NCBI GenBank assembly: GCA_013821585.1
Contig: JACDGO010000116.1
Location: forward strand, 1 to 6,560
DNA length: 6,560 bases
Source of the DNA: Sphingomonadaceae bacterium
GTDB lineage: Bacteria > Pseudomonadota > Alphaproteobacteria > Sphingomonadales > Sphingomonadaceae
Direction: 5' to 3'
The translations under genes and the position numbers were made by a program. The notes under the pieces are model-generated. The model saw nothing but the letters and a program-made list of their open reading frames with translations. It did not search any database and was not told where the DNA came from. How positions within the stretch are numbered: position 1 is the stretch's first letter; every line of letters starts with the position of its first letter. Positions 1 to 6,560 of this stretch are shown piece after piece.

Positions 1-504
1 ATGAAGGAGTTCGCGGGGTTTGGCGCCGCGACCCAGCGCTATATCCGCCGCTCGCTTGACGTCGGCCTCGCGCGCGGCGACGCGCTCGACACCTGGTCGC
101 GCGATCCCGTGGAGGCGGCGAGCATCCGGGCGCAGGCGCGCGTCTACGAACGGCTCGATGCGCTGCGCGCCACGGTGCCCGACGACAGCGGGCTCGATTG
201 CGTCGAGCCCTTCATGGCGCCCTTGGTGACGATGAGCGCGTTCGACCTCGGCCAGGACCGGCTTTCGGGCTTCGGCGCCTATCGCTTCCTCTACGAACGG
301 CTGATCGGCGCGAGCGCGCGGCCCTGGCTGCCCGGCGCCTTTTGCGCCGCGGCGTCGCTGCCGCACCTCCACCCCGACCGCAGGCGCGCGCTTCTCCAGT
401 CGATCAGCGAAGCCGCCGCAACCGCGCCCGGCTGGTCGAACCGCGAGCCGGTGTTCTACCCCGAATGGGTCGACAAGATCGACGTGACGGCGCTGCCGAA
501 CTAA
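1..504 (+). CDS. Hypothetical protein, 167 aa (may be cut at its 5' end)
   Basis: The frame opens with ATG at the first base of the window and ends in TAA at 502-504. No upstream sequence is visible, so I cannot tell whether this is the true start or an internal Met of a longer protein. Codon use is strongly G/C at third positions, like the neighbouring genes, which supports real coding. The product is soluble-looking, with no signal peptide and no membrane segment. It is rich in Ala, Arg and aromatic residues, with a His-containing stretch near residues 121-124 (PHLH) and a C-terminal tail with Trp/Tyr/Pro (about 145-160). I do not recognise the family and assign no function. Its stop overlaps the stop of the convergent Nudix gene by four bases. 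Confidence 0.65.
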   Translation: MKEFAGFGAATQRYIRRSLDVGLARGDALDTWSRDPVEAASIRAQARVYERLDALRATVPDDSGLDCVEPFMAPLVTMSAFDLGQDRLSGFGAYRFLYERLIGASARPWLPGAFCAAASLPHLHPDRRRALLQSISEAAATAPGWSNREPVFYPEWVDKIDVTALPN

Positions 505-1250
505 CCGCGCCGTACGCTTTCCATCGGTTCCGCCGTCACCGGATAGCCGCGCCGTTCTGGAATGCAGAGGTGCGGCGCGCCGGCGCGGTCCTCGATCCAC
601 GGCGAGATCGTCTCGGGCGCGATTTGCGCGGCTTGCGCGCGCGCCGCGGCGAAATTCCCGAGCGCGGCGAGGCGTTCGAGGTTGCGCCGGGTCGGGAAGA
701 TGATCTTGACGCGCCCCGCCGCCGCTTCGTCGAGCACGAATTGCGCGGTCGCCCAGAACAGCCGGACGTTCTCGGTCGCGTCGACGCTCGCCGCTCCGCC
801 TGCCGCCTCGGCGAGGTAGAAACGCGTATCGAACACCCGCGTCTCGCGAAAATTCGGACGCCAGCGCGCGAACGGCACGAGCGGCGACGGGTCGAGCGAC
901 AGCCGTTGCGCGCCGAGCAAGTCGGCGAACACCGTGCCTTCAAGCAGTCCGGAGCGCAGCGCCGCGACCTGACCTGCATCGGGTCGAGGATTAATCCCGA
1001 CCGCAACGCCCGCCTCTTCGATCGTCTCGCGGACCGCCGCGACGCGCGCGGCGGCGTCCCCGGGATCGAGATCGGCAAACGCCTCGGCAAGCCGCCGGTC
1101 GCCCGCATCGACGCGCCCGCCGGGAAAGACTATCGCGCCGGCCGCGAACGCCATCGTGCCCGCGCGCTCGACGAACAGATGTTCGGCAGGGCCGGCGCCG
1201 CTCTCGCGAAACAGCACCAAGGTCGCGGCGGGAATGGCGTCGTCGCTCAT
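501..1250 (-). CDS. Nudix hydrolase, NUDT19-like (possible acyl-CoA/CoA diphosphatase)
   Basis: 249 aa, start at 1250 and TAG at 503-501. The frame is open further upstream, but this Met is chosen because it directly precedes the first beta strand of the Nudix fold (PAATLVLFRES) and lies 43 nt after the parE stop. The Nudix signature is visible: GG at residues 44-45, then RETIEEAG at 74-81 with the metal-binding glutamates. The spacing between Gly45 and Arg74 is 29 residues, against 14 in the classical box, so there is a 15-residue expansion. Such expanded boxes, and the downstream PFARWRPNF...FDTRFYL region (about 126-146), are typical of the NUDT19-type branch. Members of that branch hydrolyse diphosphate bonds in CoA or acyl-CoA; the substrate here is inference. 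The ribosome binding site is weak (GGGA very close to ATG), so it may be translated from the parDE transcript. Confidence 0.9.
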   Translation of the reverse strand: MSDDAIPAATLVLFRESGAGPAEHLFVERAGTMAFAAGAIVFPGGRVDAGDRRLAEAFADLDPGDAAARVAAVRETIEEAGVAVGINPRPDAGQVAALRSGLLEGTVFADLLGAQRLSLDPSPLVPFARWRPNFRETRVFDTRFYLAEAAGGAASVDATENVRLFWATAQFVLDEAAAGRVKIIFPTRRNLERLAALGNFAAARAQAAQIAPETISPWIEDRAGAPHLCIPERRGYPVTAEPMESVRRG

Positions 1251-1255
1251 CGATC

Positions 1256-1287
1256 CCGCGTAGCCGCGCAACCGCGCAACCGGAAGG
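1256..1287. repeat. Imperfect 8-bp tandem repeat between parE and the Nudix gene
   Basis: Four consecutive 8-mers: CCGCGTAG, CCGCGCAA, CCGCGCAA, CCGGAAGG. The central two are identical and the outer two diverge. They fill most of the 43-nt gap between the parE stop and the Nudix start, upstream of the Nudix ATG on the minus strand. This is probably replication-slippage sequence. No function is evident. Confidence 0.45.
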
Positions 1288-1293
1288 CCGGCG

Positions 1294-1593
1294 CTATGAA
1301 AAGAGCGCTTGGTGATCTCGCGACGCATGCAGAACCCTGACGATTTCGACGGATTCGCGCCGCGAATCGAGCCGGTAAAGCACGAGATAGCGCCCCACGG
1401 AAAATCCACGCAGTCCAGGCAGAATGTCGCCGCACGCGCGAGCAATGCCGGGATATTCGGCCAGCCGTCGAATGCGCGTTTCGATCCGGTCGAGCAGCCG
1501 GTTGGCGGCGGCCGCGTCGCGCTTGGCGACATAGGCCCATAGGGCGGTCAGATCCTCGGTCGCGTCGCCCGAACGGACGATGCGCCACGCCAT
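1294..1593 (-). CDS. parE: ParE-family toxin (RelE/ParE superfamily)
   Basis: 99 aa, start ATG 1593-1591 and stop TAG 1296-1294. The start is fixed by the ParE N-terminus MAWRIVRSGDATEDL and by a one-base overlap with the parD stop (TGATG on the minus strand), which indicates translational coupling. The frame opens 11 codons earlier, but that extension lies inside parD. Family features in order are the helical hairpin (about residues 10-45, with DLTALWAYVA), the YPGIARACGDILPGLRGF turn (48-64), the strand pair GRYLVLYRLD (67-76), and the C-terminal VEIVRVLHASRDHQALF (82-98). ParE toxins generally poison DNA gyrase and are neutralised by ParD binding; the target is known for the family and was not tested here. 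The length is normal, with no truncation, so the toxin looks intact. Confidence 0.93.
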   Translation of the reverse strand: MAWRIVRSGDATEDLTALWAYVAKRDAAAANRLLDRIETRIRRLAEYPGIARACGDILPGLRGFSVGRYLVLYRLDSRRESVEIVRVLHASRDHQALFS

Positions 1594-1868
1594 CAGGCGC
1601 GGGCGCGACCGGAGAGCCGCCGCCATCCCTCCGCCTTGATCGTATCCATGCCGTCATGCGGAACGAAACCACTCGCGATTCCCTTTTCCGCCGCCGCCCG
1701 CAATTGCCGGATTGCCTCCTGCTCGCGACCGCGGCGCTCTCGCCAGAGCCGGAGCGCATCGCGCATGACTTCGCTCGACGACGCATAATCGCCGGCGTCG
1801 ACCGCCTCGCGTACGCTCGTTGCGAGGTCTCGCGTGAGCGCGATCGACAGCTTTTCGACACCGTTCAT
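1593..1868 (-). CDS. parD: ParD-family antitoxin (ribbon-helix-helix, CopG/Arc-like)
   Basis: 91 aa, start ATG 1868-1866 and TGA 1595-1593, immediately upstream of and overlapping parE. The N-terminal half is a ribbon-helix-helix DNA-binding unit: strand EKLSIALT (residues 5-12), helix LATSVREAVDAG (15-26), the conserved turn DYASSSEVMRDALRLW (27-42), then an Arg/Glu-rich linker. The C-terminal part (about 50-91) is the expected flexible toxin-wrapping region, with the typical ending GMDTIKAEGWRRL. Family members dimerise, bind their own promoter and block ParE. There is no Shine-Dalgarno before this ATG, but the predicted promoter leaves a leader of only a few nucleotides, which fits leaderless or near-leaderless translation. 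Confidence 0.93.
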   Translation of the reverse strand: MNGVEKLSIALTRDLATSVREAVDAGDYASSSEVMRDALRLWRERRGREQEAIRQLRAAAEKGIASGFVPHDGMDTIKAEGWRRLSGRARA

Positions 1869-1883
1869 GGAACAGGTGGTAGC

Positions 1884-1913
1884 ATTTTATCGCACCAACG
1901 TCGATAGTGCCAA
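1884..1913 (-). promoter_or_regulatory. Predicted sigma70-type promoter of parDE with possible operator
   Basis: Read on the minus strand, a -35 hexamer TTGGCA (1913-1908, one mismatch to TTGACA) is followed by 18 bases and a -10 hexamer TAAAAT (1889-1884, one mismatch to TATAAT). Transcription would begin about 15 bases before or closer to the parD ATG at 1868. An imperfect inverted repeat, TGGT(A)GC at 1877-1883 and GCACCA at 1892-1897, straddles the -10 box. That would be a natural place for ParD autorepression, but the operator is inference. The region lies within the 73-bp gap shared with the divergent hydroxylase gene. Confidence 0.55.
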
Positions 1914-1941
1914 ATGACTGGCGGAGCGCTAAACGGAATGC

Positions 1942-2658
1942 ATGACCGCGCTCTTTCTTTCCGCGCTCGTGATGACATCGATCGTCGGGCTGCGCTATCT
2001 GCTGTCGAGCGGCGCGTTCGCGCTGGCGACGCGCATCGGCCGGCCGGGGCTTTACGCCGGGCTCGGTAGGCAGGTGCGGCGCGAGATCGGATGGAGCCTC
2101 GCCTCCGCAGCGATCTATGGCGCGCCCGCGGGAATCGTCGCCTGGGGATGGGCGAACCGCGGCTGGACGCGCATCTACACCGACGTCCACGCCTTCCCGC
2201 TCTGGTGGCTGCCGGTCAGCGTCTTCGTCAATCTCGCGGCGCACGACGCCTGGTTCTACTGGACGCACCGGCTGCTCCACGCGCCCGCGCCTTTTCGCCT
2301 CGCGCACGCTGTTCACCACGCGAGCCGGCCGCCGACCGCCTGGGCGGCGATGAGCTTTCACCCGATCGAGGCGCTGAGCGGCGCGGTGGTCATTCCGGCG
2401 CTGGTGTTCGCCGTTCCGATCCATGTCGGCGCGCTCGGGCTCGTCCTCCTCGTCATGACGATCATGGGCGTGACCAACCACATGGGCTGGGAGCTTTTCC
2501 CCCGGTTCATGCGCGAGGGAACGGTCGGGCGCTGGCTGATCACGGCGAGCCATCACCATCGCCATCACGCCGAGTACAGATGCAATTACGGGCTCTATTT
2601 CCGCTTTTGGGACCGGTTGTGCGGCACGGATCGCGGGCTCGGGACTTTCGGGCGGTAG
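1942..2658 (+). CDS. Fatty acid hydroxylase / sterol desaturase superfamily membrane protein
   Basis: 238 aa. This is an integral-membrane di-iron enzyme family that hydroxylates or desaturates lipids using O2. The three histidine clusters are complete: HRLLH at 109-113 within HDAWFYWTHRLLH (an HX3H box, with an extra His101), HAVHH at 122-126 (HX2HH), and HHRHH within HHHRHH at 204-209 (HX2HH). Accessory His140 (SFHP) and His180 (NHMGW) sit where the family usually has them. Hydrophobic segments are visible around residues 3-22, 52-71, 86-100 and 145-178. The C-terminal YGLYFRFWDRLCGT (215-229) is also characteristic. The substrate cannot be read from sequence; sphingolipid, hopanoid, carotenoid or fatty acid are all possible in a sphingomonad. 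It is divergent from parD and followed by mipA after 84 bp. The start ATG is preceded by only a weak purine-rich site. Confidence 0.92.
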   Translation: MTALFLSALVMTSIVGLRYLLSSGAFALATRIGRPGLYAGLGRQVRREIGWSLASAAIYGAPAGIVAWGWANRGWTRIYTDVHAFPLWWLPVSVFVNLAAHDAWFYWTHRLLHAPAPFRLAHAVHHASRPPTAWAAMSFHPIEALSGAVVIPALVFAVPIHVGALGLVLLVMTIMGVTNHMGWELFPRFMREGTVGRWLITASHHHRHHAEYRCNYGLYFRFWDRLCGTDRGLGTFGR

Positions 2659-2691
2659 ACGAAGCCGTCCATCTCAAATACTTGCAGTCAC

Positions 2692-2717
2692 GGAACCTCG
2701 CGCCTTTTTCGTGGGTT
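2692..2717 (+). promoter_or_regulatory. Candidate ECF (EcfG-like) promoter upstream of the MipA/OmpV gene
   Basis: GGAAC at 2692-2696 is separated by 17 bases from GGTT at 2714-2717. The EcfG general-stress sigma factors of alphaproteobacteria recognise GGAAC, 16-17 bases, then CGTT, so this is one mismatch away. It would start transcription shortly before the clear ribosome binding site AGGGAG at 2730-2735. This is a single short motif match and could be chance. Confidence 0.25.
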
Positions 2718-2742
2718 AGCGCGGACGACAGGGAGACATCAT

Positions 2743-3573
2743 ATGCGCGCAACATTTTACGCGGTCGCGGCGCTGGCGGCGATTTCGGCGGCCCCGGCTT
2801 TCGCGCAGAGCGACAATTCGGGCGAGAACACCGACAGCCTGACGATCGGCATCGGAGCCGCGACGACGCCGCGCTTCGAAGGGTCGAACGACAACCACAT
2901 CATTCCCGCCGCGCAGGCTCGCGGCTCCTATTCGGGCATCTCGTTCACGACGCAGGGCACAGGCCTCTATGTCGACGCGATTCCGCGCCACGAAAAGACC
3001 GGCGGCAAGTTCGTGTTCGGCCCCGTCATCCACGTCACGCTCGACCGCACGCGGCTGAAGAGCATTCACGACCTCCAGATCGAGAATCTGGGCAAGCTCG
3101 ACACCGGCGTCGAGCTCGGCGCACAGGTCGGCTATTCGATCAACGGCGTGATCACATCGGATTACGACAATCTCTCGATCACCGTCGCGGGGTATCAGGA
3201 CGTCGCGGGCGCCCACCACAGCTATGTCATCACGCCGCAGATCAGCTACGGAACCCCGCTGAGCAAGTCGATCTATGTCGGCGTCTCGGCGGCGGCGCAT
3301 TATGTCGGCGATCGCTATGCGCGCACGTATTTCGGCGTGACGCCCGCGCAGTCGGCGGCGAGCGGGCTGCCCGGATTCACGCCGGGAAGCGGCTTCAAGG
3401 ACGTGACCTTCGGAGGCCTCGCGGCGCTGTCGCTGTCGGGCGATCTGCGCCACGGCTTCGCGCTGTTCGCGGGCGGAAGCTACGGCGTGTTCCTCGGCGA
3501 GTTCAGGCGCTCACCGATCACGCGCTCGAACCACCAGTTCACCGGCGCGATCGGCGTCGGCTATACATTCTGA
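2743..3573 (+). CDS. MipA/OmpV-family outer-membrane beta-barrel protein
   Basis: 276 aa, with Shine-Dalgarno AGGGAG at 2730-2735 seven bases before ATG. Residues 1-21 form a typical Sec signal peptide (Arg, hydrophobic core, AFA before QSD). The mature part has alternating amphipathic strands typical of a beta-barrel and ends in GVGYTF, the terminal Phe expected for recognition by the BAM outer-membrane assembly machinery. The opening SLTIGIGAATTPRFEGSND (about 32-50), followed by PAAQARGSYSGISF and a strand with GTGLYVD, matches the MipA/OmpV pattern. Family members were described as MltA-interacting scaffolds and as osmotically regulated outer-membrane proteins; the specific role here is unknown. 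It lies between the hydroxylase gene and the thiC riboswitch, only about 20 bp before the latter, and the thiC promoter may overlap its 3' end. Confidence 0.88.
   Translation: MRATFYAVAALAAISAAPAFAQSDNSGENTDSLTIGIGAATTPRFEGSNDNHIIPAAQARGSYSGISFTTQGTGLYVDAIPRHEKTGGKFVFGPVIHVTLDRTRLKSIHDLQIENLGKLDTGVELGAQVGYSINGVITSDYDNLSITVAGYQDVAGAHHSYVITPQISYGTPLSKSIYVGVSAAAHYVGDRYARTYFGVTPAQSAASGLPGFTPGSGFKDVTFGGLAALSLSGDLRHGFALFAGGSYGVFLGEFRRSPITRSNHQFTGAIGVGYTF
3538..3567 (+). promoter_or_regulatory. Candidate thiC promoter overlapping the end of the MipA/OmpV gene
   Basis: TTCACC (3538-3543, four of six matches to TTGACA), 18 bases, then TATACA (3562-3567, four of six to TATAAT). Initiation near 3574 would place the transcript start just upstream of the TPP aptamer at 3595, which is where a thiC promoter is needed. 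Each hexamer is only moderate, and read-through from the upstream gene is the alternative. Confidence 0.3.
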
Positions 3574-3587
3574 CGGAACCCGCCTAA

Positions 3588-5651
<2,064 letters not shown>

Positions 5652-5718
5652 ACGAGTCGCGCCCGCGCGAAATAAATGCTAGGAAGGGCGCGCCACGTTG
5701 CCACCAAGGAGAAACGAC

Positions 5719-5973
5719 ATGGCACACAAGACATCGGTTCTGGCTCTGAGCATCATCGCCGCCGCTTCGACGGCTTCGCCCGCAAGCGCGCATCGAACCG
5801 AGATGACAGCAGCCCCGGGCGGAAACCTCGAGACCAAATATTGCATGCATATCGAGGCCTTTACCGGGGGCCTTGTAGAGCAGGTCAGGTGCTGGACCCG
5901 CGACGAATGGGCCGAACAAGGCGTCGATGTCGATCGGGATTGGGCCGAGAACGGCGTCCGCGCCATCGGCTGA
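5719..5973 (+). CDS. Small secreted protein with two cysteines, function unknown
   Basis: 84 aa. The start is chosen at 5719 because AAGGAG (5706-5711) lies seven bases upstream; the frame opens earlier, but that start would be upstream of this site. Residues 1-24 form a signal peptide (AHK, hydrophobic VLALSIIAAAS, then ASPASA before His25), so a 60-aa mature periplasmic or secreted protein is expected. It has two cysteines (Cys42, Cys58) that could form a disulfide, then a conserved-looking acidic/Trp tail, CWTRDEWAEQGVDVDRDWAENGV (58-80). I recall similar small exported proteins in sphingomonads, annotated as hypothetical, but know no function. It sits between thiC and the thiC remnant and may be cotranscribed with thiC, the gap being 67 bp with no obvious terminator. 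Confidence 0.8.
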   Translation: MAHKTSVLALSIIAAASTASPASAHRTEMTAAPGGNLETKYCMHIEAFTGGLVEQVRCWTRDEWAEQGVDVDRDWAENGVRAIG

Positions 5974-5985
5974 GTGAGTAAGGCA

Positions 5986-6382
<397 letters not shown>

Positions 6383-6386
<4 letters not shown>

Positions 6387-6560
6387 GACTGAGTTTCAGA
6401 ATTGCGTACGTCGATGAACTGATCGCTTTGCGCGAGCATCAACACGGCGGCTGGCGTGGCGCACCCCCGGTCGATGCCAATGGTGTTAGGCGGGGGTCAA
6501 TCATCACTATCCCAATCTGTGCGGACACCTCCGTTCGGTCCACCGCCAAAGGGCCGCCGC
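6383..6560 (+). CDS. Possible 5' part of an unknown gene, running off the window
   Basis: From ATG 6383-6385 the frame stays open for 59 codons to the edge. The ATG overlaps the TGA of the thiC remnant (ATGA), and no Shine-Dalgarno is evident. The first part (SFRIAYVDELIALREHQHGGWRG...NGVRRGSI) looks like a plausible folded N-terminus, with a faint, untested resemblance to HEPN-type helical proteins. The codons after about 6510 (CADTSVRSTAKGPP) look less protein-like. It may be a gene fragment, since it directly follows decayed DNA. Base composition is slightly less G/C-rich than that of the neighbours. Confidence 0.3.

Noticed and set aside
1291..1308. GCGCT / AGCGC inverted repeat over the parE stop
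   Set aside because: It has only five base pairs and lies partly in coding sequence. It is too short to call a terminator or regulatory site.
1654..2568. 304-codon minus-strand frame across parD and the hydroxylase
   Set aside because: It overlaps parD in a different frame and runs antisense to the hydroxylase. Its composition is Arg/Asp/Pro-rich, as expected of a shadow.
2091..3587. 498-codon plus-strand frame spanning two genes
   Set aside because: It is out of frame with the hydroxylase and MipA/OmpV genes, both of which have clear family motifs and starts. Its product is Arg-rich and motif-free.
5658..5692. Inverted repeat CGCGCCC / GGGCGCG between thiC and the next gene
   Set aside because: The loop is 21 bases and no T-run follows, so it is a poor terminator. 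A seven-base G/C match is expected by chance in DNA of this composition.
6470..6560. Possible insertion-sequence edge near the right end
   Set aside because: The GGGGTCAATCATC stretch vaguely recalls transposon ends, but no inverted repeat, target duplication or transposase frame can be seen in the window.

Overview
The window is high-GC DNA with strong G/C preference at third codon positions. Gene content and protein style suggest an alphaproteobacterium of the Sphingomonadales type (Sphingopyxis/Sphingomonas-like). That assignment is by overall impression and was not searched.

Layout from left to right. (1) 1-504 (+) is an unrecognised 167-aa protein whose stop codon interlocks with that of the convergent gene. 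(2) 501-1868 (-) reads, in transcription order, parD antitoxin, parE toxin and a NUDT19-like Nudix hydrolase. It starts from a good sigma70-type promoter placed very close to the parD start. (3) 1942-2658 (+) is a membrane fatty acid hydroxylase/sterol desaturase-family enzyme with the full histidine clusters, divergent from parD. (4) 2743-3573 (+) is a MipA/OmpV-family outer-membrane protein with a signal peptide. (5) 3595-3731 is a TPP riboswitch and expression platform controlling thiC at 3732-5651 (+), the HMP-phosphate synthase of thiamine biosynthesis. (6) 5719-5973 (+) is a small secreted two-cysteine protein. (7) 6027-6386 (+) is a decayed second copy of the thiC 3' end. (8) From 6383 a frame stays open to the window edge.

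The most notable signals are around thiC. The intact thiC carries about 75 nt of palindromic repeat DNA (5493-5567), in frame and without stops, after the Fe-S cysteine motif. The decayed copy runs straight through the same point without it, so the window holds both a filled and an empty version of the site. The remnant differs from thiC mainly at synonymous positions and has three frameshifts, which fits a once-functional, separately evolved thiC allele better than a fresh tandem duplication. The thiC leader can also be folded into a concrete switching model: a segment overlapping the 3' strand of aptamer helix P1 can pair with the anti-Shine-Dalgarno segment, so ligand binding would hide the ribosome binding site.

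The left half is otherwise an ordinary set of housekeeping or envelope genes around a toxin-antitoxin module. There is no CRISPR array, rRNA, tRNA or complete insertion sequence that I can see.
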